From assembly GCA_037355855.1 (NCBI GenBank), contig CM074760.1, forward strand, positions 7,742,501 to 7,806,500: a stretch of 64,000 bases of DNA. Direction: 5' to 3'. The notes beneath the pieces are model-generated. The model was not told the DNA's origin. It saw only the letters and a program-made list of their open reading frames with translations, and ran no database searches. Each line of letters opens with the position of its first letter. The first letter of the stretch is position 1. The DNA comes from Pseudo-nitzschia pungens (taxonomy: Eukaryota; Bacillariophyta; Bacillariophyceae; Bacillariales; Bacillariaceae). The translations under genes and the position numbers were made by a program. Positions 10,613 through 20,742 of the stretch are shown here, one piece after another.

Positions 10613-13600
10613 ATGCAGATCGTGCAAGGCCTCTCCCACCACGAGGACCTGCTCGGCGGGGATCCCTATAACGTGAATGCCTGGGCTGCCTACATGGATG
10701 AGATCGACGACCTGATCAAGGAAAAGGAGAACCTAACCGTAAACGAAACTAGCAGCGGTGGTGGAGCAGGAAAAATGCGAAAACAGAAAGCTACTTCTAC
10801 TAGTGCTGCTTCCAATCATTCCCTGCCGGAACTCGTCCGACTCCGCGACACGGTGGGAAAGCGGTCGGTACAGCTCCTGCCCCGGTCGTACAAATTGTGG
10901 AAGCTGCACTGGGAATTCGTGGCGTCGCACCACGATCACCTGGGAGGACCCCCGACCGTTCTGGGATGCTTCGAGCGGGCCATGGTGACGCTGCACAAGT
11001 TTCCGAGGGCCTGGATGGCCTATCTGGAATTTGCGCACAACCACGCCGTTGTTGCCGTTGCCGTTGCCGTTGCCGTTCCGCCGACACCGACGAATTTCGA
11101 AACAAACCCGGAAACAGACTCGGAAAGAGCAACGCGAGCGGCCAATGTCTTCCTCCATCCCACGCAGTTGCGGCATTTGGTCAATCGCGCGCTGGAGGCG
11201 ATTCCCGTGACGCAACACGACAAGCTCTGGCCCGTCTTGTTGAGGTATTATCAAAGCAACGGCAACGGCAACGGTACCAATAACAGCAACACTAGCAATA
11301 ATAGCAACGCCAGAGAGAATGACGCCGTTGCGTCGTACATTCCCAAGGAAACCAAGCTGTCGGTGCTGCGGCGCTACGTGCAATTCAATCCGGCGGCGAC
11401 GAAAGAAATTGCCGACTTTTTGGCCGACGAGCTGGGGCAGTGGGGAGAAGCCGCCCTCATGTACGTCGATTTGCTCAACCACGACGACGTGCGGGAAAGC
11501 GGAAGCGGTGGGGCGATGAGCGGAAGCGGAAGCAGCGGTGCGACAGCCACAACGACAACGACCGCGGCGCAGCGCAAGGACCTGTGGATGTCCCTGGCCA
11601 AAATATGCACCCGGCATCCGGTGGAAGACGAGATCGGGCTGGACTTTGAGGCGATTGTTCGGGCCATACTTACCAATTCCAACAACAACAACAATGGGAA
11701 CAACGCTCGCAATGGTTCCGGTGCCGGCAGCGGAGCCCTCCGATACCTGCCAAAGGAAATGGAGGGCGTCTTGTGGAGCCAGCTCGCGGATGCCTGGATC
11801 CGACGGGGAGAATTCCAGCTGGCGCGGTCCGTCTACGAGGAGGCCATCGAATCGGTATCGAGGGTCCGGGACTTTACCATTCTCATGGACGCCTACCTGC
11901 AGTTCGAGGAGGGACTCCTGGAAGCCACCATGGAACAGCAGGCCGAGTGGATGGACGAAGACGACGACGCCGAAGACGGTAACGGCGATGGCGATGGCGA
12001 ACAGCCATTGGAGGCAGTCGACGAAAACGACTGGGACATTCTCTTGCCGCAACACAAAAACAACAACGACAACAACAAGGACGATGGCACGAGCGGCCGG
12101 AGCGCCGCTGCCGCCGCTGCCAGCATGTCGGACCTGGAACTGGCACTGGCCCGCGCCGAGGACCTGACGGCACGCCGACCGATCCTCCTCAACGGCGTGC
12201 TCCTGCGACAAAATCCGGACGACGTCGGGGAGTGGCTCAAGCGGGCGAACCTGTACCGCGCCAACGGCCAGATCCACCAGGCCGCCGCCGCCCTGGAAGA
12301 GGGACTCAAAACCGTAAAGGCGCGGCGGGCGGTGGGCGGGAATCCCAACCAAATGGTGTTCGAACTGGCCACCATCTACGAGGTCCACTGCAAGGACGTG
12401 GCCGGGGCCCGGAATCTATTGGACCGCATCTGCAACCAGTACGTTTTCGAATTCAAGAACGTGGACGATCTGGCGGAGTGCTTCGTGACCCGGGTCGAAC
12501 TGGAACTCCGGCAGGAGTCGTGGGACGATGCGCTCGACATCGTGCGGGCGAGCGTCGTCCTTCCCCCCTCGGCCCCCAAGTGGACCAGGGGCCTGCCGAG
12601 GTCGCTGCGCTTGTGGGATTTGCTGCTGGACCTGGAGGAATCGCTGGGGACCGTCCAGACCACCAAGGACGCCTACCGCCGGGCCATGGAGCAAAAGGTG
12701 GCGACGCCCCTCCACATTCTGAACTTTGCCACCTTTCTCGGGGAACAAAAGTATTTCGAGGAGTCCTTTAGCGCCTACGAACGCGGCATCGAGCTCTTTC
12801 AATTCCCGGCCGCCGGGCTCATCTGGAAGGCCTACATCGATTCGTTTCTGAAACGCTACGGGGGAACCAAGGTCGAGCGGGCGAGGGATCTCTTCCAGAG
12901 GTGCCTGGAGGTCTGCCCACCGGAGGAGAGCACCGAGTTCTTTTTGACCAACGGCAGGTTCGAGGAAGAGCACGGATTGACGAAGCGGGCCCTGGGCGTC
13001 TACCAGCAAATGTGCCGGACCGTCCCGTCCGAACAGAAATACGAAGCCTACCAACTCTTTATTGCCAAGACCGCCCGATACCTCGGCCAGACCGCCACGC
13101 GGGACATTTACCAAAACGCCGTCCAGGACCTGCGGGACGAGGAGGTCGCGGCCAAGCTCTGCCTCGAGTTTCGCGGCCATGGAAACCTCCCTCTCGGAAA
13201 TCGATCGGGCCCGGGCCGTCCTGGCCTACGGCGCGCAAATGGCGGATCCCCGGCGCCACGAGAAATACTGGACCACCTGGAACGAATTCGAGATCTCCCA
13301 CGGCAACGAGGAAACCTTTCGGGAAATGCTCCGCATCAAGCGGAGCGTGGAGGCCTCCTTTTCGACCGTCAATTACAACGCCGCCGAGATGAGCGGGACC
13401 GACGCGGGGGCCACGGCAGCCCTGTCCAACGAGGAGGCCATGCGGATGATCGCCCGGCGGGAGGGAATGGATCTCGATGGGACCGAGACCAACGCCAACA
13501 CCAATACGGGGACGACGATTTCCGGCTTTGTGGCGAGCAGCGGTAACAACAGCAGCAGTGGAAACAAGCGGTCGGCGCAAGCGGCAAGTTTAGAGAGCAT

Positions 13601-13887
13601 GGAAGAAAAGGTTGCCAAGCTGCGAAAGGCCACCGGGGCTGCTTTGGCGAACGGCGCGGATGCGGATGCCGACGAGATCGACATTGACGAACTGGTGGAC
13701 GAATTGGAGGGCGATGCTGCCGATGCCGACGAAATCGATATCGAGGACGAAGGGGACGAAGAAGAGGAGGAAGAAGAGGACGAAGCAACCAAGCCATCCT
13801 CGACAAAGAATACCATTCGAGACGTTAGCACCAAGGCCGTTCCAGGCGGCGGTGTTTGGTGGTCTCGTCAAAACAAACAACAGCTAA
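10613..13887 (+). CDS. SYF1: Pre-mRNA splicing factor SYF1/XAB2 (HAT repeats)
   Basis: Orthologue of SYF1/XAB2, a HAT-repeat scaffold of the NineTeen/Prp19-associated spliceosome complex in the nucleus. Known family hallmarks are visible. The N-terminus has NVNAWAAYMDEI and HAT units such as RSYKLWKLHWEFV. Late in the protein come EIDRARAVLAYGAQMADPRR, FEISHGNEETFREMLRIKRS and the terminal VPAAVFGGL, which matches the end of human XAB2 (VPAAVFGSL). Polymorphic N/S/G- and D/E-rich inserts (for example NSNNNNNGNN) make it longer than the human protein (about 1,090 against 855 residues). Two breaks are well placed by homology. One extra base at 13172 is needed to read ...CLEF|AAMETSLSEIDR, and one at 13845 to read ...KAVP|AAVFGGL. 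Without the second, the frame would run on to 13986 in low-quality sequence. The ATG at 10613 follows an A/C-rich leader. Confidence 0.93.
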
Positions 13888-15513
13888 CAACATGCGTAGT
13901 AGTAGCAGCAGTAGCACGAAATACTTCTTGTAGAGACAAACAGCAATCTATTTCAAGAATCGAGGGGTCGAGGTCGAAATACTACTGAATACCTTCCGGG
14001 AAGCACTGCTGCATCCTGTCTCATCGTTGTTGCCAACACGTCCGTTTCGCTATGCTTCTTGGTGGTTATCTTTTTCTTTTGCTGTCAGTGTTCTTTCTGC
14101 TAACCTCCCGTTCGAATTTCGCAATGCATTCGATGGGGATGCTGCTATGGAACGTGTACTGCTTCGAAACAATTTCGCACACCGGTGCAAATAAGGGTGG
14201 CATTGGAATTCTGAAACAACAATAATGATCACCAGCAACACCATATTTCCGAAACGGAGCCGATCATGACAACAATGAGATGTCTGTCGCTTCGAACATG
14301 ATTGCCATGATTGTTGCGATCGTGACTCCGGTTCGATTGGATTGGATTGGATTGGATTGGATTAGATTGATTGGATTGGATGTATGGGTACGGAGAGCAT
14401 GATACTATACTTGTTATGTTTTGGTTCATGGGTGCAAGAAGAAATAAATTGCCCTGGGAGAAGGAGGAAGAATTCAAGTGTAAGCACACGAGGGCCTCAA
14501 TTTAGTCTAATACTACTACTAGTAGTACCCAGCCACTGGAGCTGATCAGGGGTGGCAAGTAGGACCATGAGTTACACACCATTGACTATCTTGATGGGCA
14601 TGCTGTTAGTAGTAGAACTGCTGCATCAGGCAGACGTACTAGTAAAACCTTCCTAAATGAGAGCCACCATCAGCGCTACTACTACTTCTACTACTACTAG
14701 TACCAGCAGGACTTGGATTGTTTTCTAAAAACATGGAGTTGCAAAGTGACAAAGGACAACAGTAACTTACGCTGTAAAGAGAAGCAGACGAGTGCCTCCT
14801 ACAAGGATATCAAATTTTAATTCTACTAGCAAGTCCAAAGAGTGAGGATTGTATCAGCTCATGTTGTGATTCATGAATGGAATCCTCTCTTCTGCACTTC
14901 GAATTGTTGCCTGGAAGTTTTATTCTCGTTTCCCCAAAACAGTTGTGGTGTCCTGTGTCTTGCCAAAACGCTTCTGAATGGATGTAGTGGTGAGATTCAT
15001 TTCTGAGTATGTGTGGTTGAATTGGCTCATAACCTCAACTTCCCCGACACTTCTGTTTTTAGTTTAAGTAATTGTTCAAACGTTAGTCTTTCGCTTCCTT
15101 AATGTTGACACGTCGCCTACTTCACGTCTGGGCAATCGAAATGAGACGTGCACGAAAGTGTCACTAGTCATCACCCTCCACCACTTCTCGAATTTTGAGG
15201 AAATTCCGATACCGGTACAGGGCAAATGGCATCTGCGATAGGAAATAGGAACAAAATAAATGACACCCAACGCCCTCCCTGCCTTCATCGGCATCATCAT
15301 ACAAGTGTGTGTCCGAATCCACAGCAACCGTCCATCTTGGTTCATTCTCTCCACTGAAAATATAGAAGCAATCGCTCCTATAAGAAGAGTACTGATAACA
15401 CCTGCTGGATCTGGGAAAGAATTTCCATGGTAAGGTTAGTTCCATGTCATCGTTTTCGTTAGTCTACACTACCCCGAAAAGAAAAAAAGTCCACTCCATT
15501 CACCATACAAAGC
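13888..15513. other. Intergenic region
   Basis: No protein-like frame. It contains a GGATT tandem repeat (14334-14384) and several ACTACTACTAGTAGTA-type palindromes (14510-14530, 14680-14705). Confidence 0.5.
14334..14384. repeat. (GGATT)n tandem repeat
   Basis: About nine near-perfect copies of the pentamer GGATT, with one AGATT variant. It is a short microsatellite in the SYF1 downstream spacer. Confidence 0.85.
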
Positions 15514-16596
15514 ATGATCAACGCAAAAGAATCGAACCCACAAAAAAAACTTTCGATCCTGAAGCGCCAGTCGGAATTTCCAGCCTCGGTCCGCGAGGCC
15601 ATCGTCGAATGGAAAGACGAAGGACCGGATAGCTTCGTGACGAAGATCGAAAACAGAGTGTTGAATTTGCTCAAGTACAACCAGTATTATGGCATCGATC
15701 CAATACGAGGTCTGAACAGCGATCGCGACACGGAAATGCAAGTAGAACTCGCCATACGATTCTTTCCGGATCTGTTGTCATCGAAACGAGGATTTTACCC
15801 TATAACCTGGCAGCTGAGAAGTGGGAGCAGCAACAGAGAATTCAATGCAAAGGCCGCGGCTTTCATCCCACTACTGGCAAAGCTCACGATAGAACTGAAC
15901 CAGTGTCAAGAGAAAGAGCGCGGGGGATTGGTCGATGGCGAATGGAGCGTGTTGATGGAGCTCGCTACCCGCAATGACTACGAAAAAGACGACGTGGAGC
16001 ACGATCGGCTCGTCAACGCGACGTGCCTCGGTGTGTTGAAGCGGCTGCGGCAAATGAAACTCTTCGTGAAGGAGGACATTCGGCAATACAAACTGATTCG
16101 AAACATATGTTGCGAACCCAATTTCCCGGAAGATCGGTTTCGGTACCTGGCCAATTGGGATCCCGATTCCTTGTTCCTACGTTCCGACCAGGGGTGGCTG
16201 CCATTGCATTACTCGGTTGGCAATTCCCACGGTATCCAAATTGCCAGGCCGCAAGACATTTGCGCATTTCGAACCGTTCTAGAAGTTGGAATACAAAATT
16301 TTCCAAAGCAATTCGGAGGATTGTTTCACAAGAACAACAATGAAGAAACCCCCTATCAAATGGCTTGCGTCAAGTTTGGAAACGAAGCAGTGGAACGAAT
16401 TGTCCAAAAAGTTATAATGGATAATCGAAGGAACAATGACCTCGAGACCACTCGGGCCTTGATCTATGCAGCGACCCACAAAGACGTCCACATAGATAGC
16501 GTCTTTTATCTACTGCAAAGGGAACCAAGTATATTGCAGAGTTGTCGGAACAAAAAGAAACGAAAGCCCGGAAATTACGTCAATTTTCAAAACTGA
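15514..16596 (+). CDS. Ankyrin-like diatom protein of unknown function
   Basis: A 360-residue, predicted soluble protein. The second half has ankyrin-repeat-like signatures: SDQGWLPLHYSVGNSHGIQI resembles the ankyrin G-x-L-P-L-H-Y core. NNNEETPYQMACVKFGNEAV resembles the G-x-T-P-hydrophobic core. I recall similar proteins forming large families in raphid pennate diatoms, but I cannot check this. The first 150 residues are helical, with no recognised domain. The start is the first ATG of the frame. The end (RNKKKRKPGNYVNFQN) is basic. No intron or frame break is evident. Confidence 0.75.
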   Translation: MINAKESNPQKKLSILKRQSEFPASVREAIVEWKDEGPDSFVTKIENRVLNLLKYNQYYGIDPIRGLNSDRDTEMQVELAIRFFPDLLSSKRGFYPITWQLRSGSSNREFNAKAAAFIPLLAKLTIELNQCQEKERGGLVDGEWSVLMELATRNDYEKDDVEHDRLVNATCLGVLKRLRQMKLFVKEDIRQYKLIRNICCEPNFPEDRFRYLANWDPDSLFLRSDQGWLPLHYSVGNSHGIQIARPQDICAFRTVLEVGIQNFPKQFGGLFHKNNNEETPYQMACVKFGNEAVERIVQKVIMDNRRNNDLETTRALIYAATHKDVHIDSVFYLLQREPSILQSCRNKKKRKPGNYVNFQN

Positions 16597-17115
16597 AGGA
16601 TGCACTAATAGCAATGATCATGATCATAAAACCGATCGTCCCGATGGCGCAGATAGAGTTCCTTCCGTGTTTTAGAGCCCATTTATTGTAAGAATCCCGT
16701 CTGAACAAAAGTCAGTCGTATAATATTACTTTAGTATAATTCCATTAATATCACTCCCATAAACATTAAATTCAATAACCATGTGAATGCCAAACGTTCT
16801 GAACGGGAGGAGTTGTTTTTCGTTACGTACCTGTATCCATTTCTGCTCTGCTCCGTTCTTGACTTTGTCGTGATCATGCGAAATCGCATACGTGTACACA
16901 TTCCTTGCATCGCCAAGAAATCGGGATGAGTAATACTGCGCATGCGAATCGGATTGAATACTCTTTTCTCAACGACGCGGTGAGCATGATCCCTCCGCGC
17001 AAGCATGCATTTGGTAATGACCGTCTTGGGTCGCCAACGAATTGGGAACATGCGCCGCGTCCTTGCGCGCACACGCACGGAATGGTCGGATGGAATCAAA
17101 TCGATCGTGGTTTCG
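16597..17115. other. Convergent spacer with a degenerate duplication
   Basis: There is no gene. A segment near 16935-16995 (...GATTGAATACTC...CAACGACGCGGTGAGCATGATCC) is echoed near 17085-17140 (...CAACGACGCGGCGAGCCTTTTCC). The second copy covers the stop codon of the glutathione S-transferase gene, suggesting a local duplication of that gene's 3' end. Confidence 0.45.
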
Positions 17116-18117
17116 TCAACGACGCGGCGAGCCTTTTCCCTCGACGTACGTGTACAGACTCGATCCATCGGCGTCTCTCCGATACCTCGGCATGCGCCCC
17201 GGCGATGCAATGTACTCTTGGATTCTCGGACGGCGCTGCATGCTTTCCAGGAATGCCCCGAGGTTCGGAAGCCCGAATTTTTCCGCAAAGTTCGGGACGT
17301 TGTCGGCTTCCGCCAGCTCGAACAGAATGTAGAACAACCCCAGGTCGACGTAGGTCAGACCGCTCGGCAGCAAGAATCCGCTCCCGGATCGTTCGAGCAA
17401 CTCCTCAAAGTATCCCAGCGCCATGAGGCTCCGATCCGCCCTCGACAGCGAGTTGAGGCGAAAGACCTCTCGGTATCGGGGTCTAGACTGAGTGGCGGGA
17501 GCATCCCTGAGCGCCGCGATGGAAAAGTGCTCGCCGTCGTGGGATATTCCGTTGTTCCTCAATGTCGAGAACCAAAAGCAGTAGATCGAATCGACCTCCG
17601 CTTCCTCCGCGGGGTTTTTTCCGGAAAGCTCCAGTTCCCTGCCGAGAAACCGAGTGATGGCTCCCTCCTGACCGAGATCGTTGCCGGATCCATCGTAGTT
17701 TCGCAGTATGGGACATTTTCCATGGGGAGCCGTGGCTTTCATCCCTCGTTCCCAATTCTTGAATCCAATGATTTCGAAATCGTAGGCACTACCGGATTCT
17801 TCGAGCATAAGGCGCAGAATTTCGCCACGGTTTCTCATGGGCATGTAGGCCAGGTGGAATCGTGCCTTCTGATTGTGGTTTTCATCGTCACCACCATCAC
17901 CACGGTCGCCGCAACGAATGATTGCGTGAATGTCGGTATCGAACAAGTAGTTGTCCTTCCAGATTTTCCGGGCCGCTTCGAGCGGCTCCATCTCTACCGG
18001 ACAGTGGTTTGCAAGAGCTGTTGTCTTGGCAGCCCTCGAAGATAGCGACCGTACGGCCGTTTTCCTCGTCAGAGGCGAGATGCAGAAGGACAGGAACATT
18101 GTGCGCGGAGCTTTCAT
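17116..18117 (-). CDS. Glutathione S-transferase
   Basis: A 333-residue protein with a thioredoxin-fold GST N-terminal domain at about residues 85-165 and an all-helical C-terminal domain after it. The N-terminal domain reads ARFHLAYMPMRNRGEILRLM (strand then helix), then ATAPHGKCPILRNYDGSGND around the cis-Pro of GST, then the QEGAITRFLGRE helix. C-terminal features include YFEELLERSGSGFLLPSGLTYVDLGLFYIL, with the conserved T-x-x-D helix-capping motif. It most resembles sigma/prostaglandin-synthase-like GSTs. The start at ATG 18117 gives a short Ser/Arg-rich leader (LTRKTAVRSLSSRAAK) that could be mitochondrial. An upstream in-frame non-ATG extension exists but is not needed. It is divergent from the CS-domain gene, 139 bases away. 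Confidence 0.88.
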   Translation of the reverse strand: MKAPRTMFLSFCISPLTRKTAVRSLSSRAAKTTALANHCPVEMEPLEAARKIWKDNYLFDTDIHAIIRCGDRGDGGDDENHNQKARFHLAYMPMRNRGEILRLMLEESGSAYDFEIIGFKNWERGMKATAPHGKCPILRNYDGSGNDLGQEGAITRFLGRELELSGKNPAEEAEVDSIYCFWFSTLRNNGISHDGEHFSIAALRDAPATQSRPRYREVFRLNSLSRADRSLMALGYFEELLERSGSGFLLPSGLTYVDLGLFYILFELAEADNVPNFAEKFGLPNLGAFLESMQRRPRIQEYIASPGRMPRYRRDADGSSLYTYVEGKGSPRR

Positions 18118-18256
18118 CGTTTCTTTAAAATACCTTATCCTCCCCAATGAATGCGTGTTTGCGTCTCTTTCGTCCTCCCTCAACTTCCATGGGCATCCCG
18201 AATGAGCGCATCTCATTCCCAATTCCCAAAAGATTTGTTTGTCTCATCAATCAATC
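18118..18256. promoter_or_regulatory. Compact bidirectional promoter
   Basis: Only 139 bases separate the ATGs of two divergent genes (GST on minus, CS-domain protein on plus), so both promoters and 5' leaders must lie here. I see no clear TATA box. This is inferred from position only. Confidence 0.45.
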
Positions 18257-18787
18257 ATGATCAAATCTGCCTCCAAGGGACGAAACTCGTACTACTTTGC
18301 GCACTCGCACAAGGTCAACGGCCCCAAGTGGGATGGCAAGGCCGAGCCGAAATCCCTTTCCAGGGAGGACATGGAGGCCCTGAACCTGGACGATCCCACA
18401 AAGCTGCTGCAGCAATCCGGTAAGGCCTCCTCCTTTGCCTACCACAAGAGCAACATTACGTCCTACGCGTTTCTCAACGAAGACAAACACGTCAAGCTCT
18501 ACATTACGTTGGAGGGGATCGGCGAAAAGTGCACGGACGACGACATTGTATTGGACTGGGACGAATTGTCGTTTTCCTTGGTGATCAAGAATTACGGCAA
18601 AATCGGCGATGAATCGTCGCCGCCCGAGCACCGGTCGCTGTCCTTTGGCAGGCTCACGGCAAAGATATCCCATGCCAAGTACAAGCTGAAAACGGACAAG
18701 ATTATTCTCACCCTCAAAAAAGAGACACCGGGCGTCGAGTGGCACACCATCAACGACAAGGGAGCACCGGATCACGAAATCGTGTAG
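18257..18787 (+). CDS. CS-domain protein, CacyBP/SIP-like
   Basis: A 176-residue protein with a p23/CS-type beta-sandwich at about residues 55-165. Key strands are ITSYAFLNEDKHVKLYITLE and ELSFSLVIKNYG. The final strand is KLKTDKIILTLKK followed by EWHTI, matching the K-x-K-T-D-x-hydrophobic ... W ending of calcyclin-binding protein (CacyBP/SIP). Such proteins are co-chaperone or ubiquitin-ligase adaptors. The N-terminus (SASKGRNSYYFAHSHKVNGP) is short and lacks the Siah-binding region of animal CacyBP. The start is the first ATG. The stop is TAG. Confidence 0.82.
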   Translation: MIKSASKGRNSYYFAHSHKVNGPKWDGKAEPKSLSREDMEALNLDDPTKLLQQSGKASSFAYHKSNITSYAFLNEDKHVKLYITLEGIGEKCTDDDIVLDWDELSFSLVIKNYGKIGDESSPPEHRSLSFGRLTAKISHAKYKLKTDKIILTLKKETPGVEWHTINDKGAPDHEIV

Positions 18788-20065
18788 TACACAATAGCTA
18801 TTGATAGATTAGATCGTTCTATTGGATTCGACAACCACGCTGTATCCATAATGTCTGAAAGATACTGGATGTGTAGTGATCATCAATATATAAGAGAGAG
18901 TGACAGGGAAGGGGGCCTTTCGATCTTTGGACGAAAACAGTCCACTTGCAGCAGATTGTTGTCCTGGAATACGGGTCCGTCAGATGGCATACGACAATCG
19001 CACGGAGCGAGCCTCTTGTTGTGGATGCTGCGGGGAACGTTCACAACGTTGTAACAGTGCAGGTTCGTAACAGGGAAAATCGTAACCGCGGCACAGACGT
19101 AGCGTCCGAGATGCGGCAAGGCCACACAGTTCCTGTGCGTGCCATTTGCACGCGCCTCAGCCCAGCATCTCGCATCAACGTCATTGCTAGGGCTAGTCCG
19201 TGCTTGCCCGCAATGGTTTTCTGCTTCGGACTGCTGGCGTTCCACTCGTAATAGGGAGAACACATCCCCGTAATCGGAGCAGCACTGCTTGTCTTTGCAA
19301 TTTCGTCACAATAGTTGCTCTACCCTATGCAGATTCCTATTTCGTGGTTCGGATCCCGTCACGCATCAACAGGTCCATCGGATGCCCGTTCCTATTAGTT
19401 CAATCCACACGCGGCAGATGGGCGTACCACTATCATTATATCACTATTATTGTACCACTATTATTACACAATCCCACTTCAATCCACGCGCGGCAGATGG
19501 GCGTCCCGCTATTATTACACACTCCATGCAGTGCGACGGGTTCATAGGATCAGTCGGCAATCACACACTCCGTGTGACTCGATCTTCTTGCTGCTGCTAA
19601 TGTGGTTGCGCTTGAAACGTCCTAACGGTGAAGCTTCGGAACAGCGAAGGCGGTAACGGTACGAGTCCCCGTGCTCTACGGCACTGCATCGGAGTCGAGT
19701 TCGGATCCTAACCAAGAAGCCTCACTCCACGCCCCACGTCCCGCGTCCTGCGTTCTCTCGCGGAGCGGAATACGTCGCATCGCACACATCAAGCAAGTGC
19801 TACATCGTTTGCCGAGCAAAGCAGCTGCAGAAGCTAGAAGCCGAAGCAGCATTGCGCGTTCGAGGTCACCGATCCATCCCCGGTGGTCGCATCGCATCGT
19901 TTGTTGCCGCGCGAACAGAAGCACGAAACGAGCAGAAGTACAAGCAAGCGACCAAGCAGGACAATCCACGAAGCTCATTCTACACGAGTTGCAATACAAT
20001 ACGCACCGCGAAATCAAATCAAATAAAATGTAATCAAAACAAAACAAATCAAAACAATACTAACC
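18788..20065. other. Intergenic region
   Basis: There is no convincing gene. A short direct repeat lies at 19399-19505. The last ~110 bases before the next ATG are A/C-rich leader (CAAAACAAATC units). Confidence 0.5.
19399..19505. repeat. Direct repeat, two ~27-bp copies with a TTATTAC-rich spacer
   Basis: TTCAATCCAC(A/G)CGCGGCAGATGGGCGT occurs at about 19399 and again at about 19478, each followed by similar (A/C)CACTAT/TTATTACAC sequence. The TGTACCACTATTATTACAC block between them is also partly repeated. It has no coding potential. Confidence 0.55.
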
Positions 20066-20742
20066 ATGGGAATCTTCAACCACGTGGCGTCCGTCAACGC
20101 CTTTGCGATCAACGCCCACGGCATCGTCAGCGCCATGTTCTTTGCGGCCTGCGCCTACGCCCAGCTGAACGATCCGAATCCCATCCAGTGGTTTTGCGCC
20201 TACGTGTTTGGCGGATGCGATCCCAATTTGTACTGGATTACCAGCAGCGGCAGCAGAAGCAGCAATAGCAACGGTGACAGCACGGCGCAAACGCAAACGC
20301 AAAGACTGACGCGGGCCCTGGACTGTACCGGTGGGTGGTGGGACTGGCGATCCTGTACAAGCTGGCGACGCTCGCACCCAAGATGCTGCGGGACGTGGAG
20401 GAATTCCACCACGGATGGATCTGGGCCTTTTTGGAGCACGAGGAGGGATGGGATTCCATCGGCTTGGTCCTGCTGCTCGCGCACGTTTCCTCCCTGAATG
20501 CCGCGCTCAAGTAGTCGGAAATGCAGTCGCAGGGACGGTCGCAATCGCAATCACAATTGCAATCACCGTGAAAGGGCCCGTCCCTGTCGGTGGCGTCCCC
20601 GGCGCTCGTCTCGGCCGGATTGCTGGTCGTTCTCGGGGTCTGCGTTTACGTCTGGATCGTACACCACCCCGACCTGGTGGCCAAACACGGACTCAAGCAC
20701 TGCCAGGGAGAAATCTTTGGCCGCATCGCCGGTGAGTTGTAG
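20066..20742 (+). CDS. TMEM220-like membrane protein, frame broken, two in-frame stops
   Basis: Small multi-pass membrane protein of the TMEM220 family (function unknown). The N-terminus matches the family: AHGIVSAMFFAACAYAQLND, then NPIQWFCAY, like human ...ALVQVNDPD...VWVVVY. The later part GWIWAFLEHEEGWDSIGLVL corresponds to the human HEEEGRELSGLVI stretch, and LLVVLGVCVYVWIVHHPDLV to the last helix. Reading them together needs two one-base skips. One near 20216 restores a second membrane segment (FGG|AIPICTGLPAAAAEAAIATV), and one near 20304 leads to TDAGPGLYRWVVGLAILYKL. Downstream, TAG at 20512 and TGA at 20569 interrupt the loop before the last helix, in the same frame as both flanks. 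A 90-nt intron (20485-20574) would remove them but has a poor donor (GTTTCC) and deletes plausible protein. GTGAGT at 20732 could start a further intron. The family call is good; the exact structure is unresolved. Confidence 0.68.

Noticed and set aside
18788..19054. Possible read-through extension of the CS-domain protein after its TAG
   Set aside because: The CS fold is complete before the stop, the family ends there, and the downstream 89 codons are not protein-like.
19671..20047. Overlapping ~120-codon frames on both strands upstream of the TMEM220-like gene
   Set aside because: Neither has domain, targeting or compositional support. The region is more likely 5' leader and promoter.
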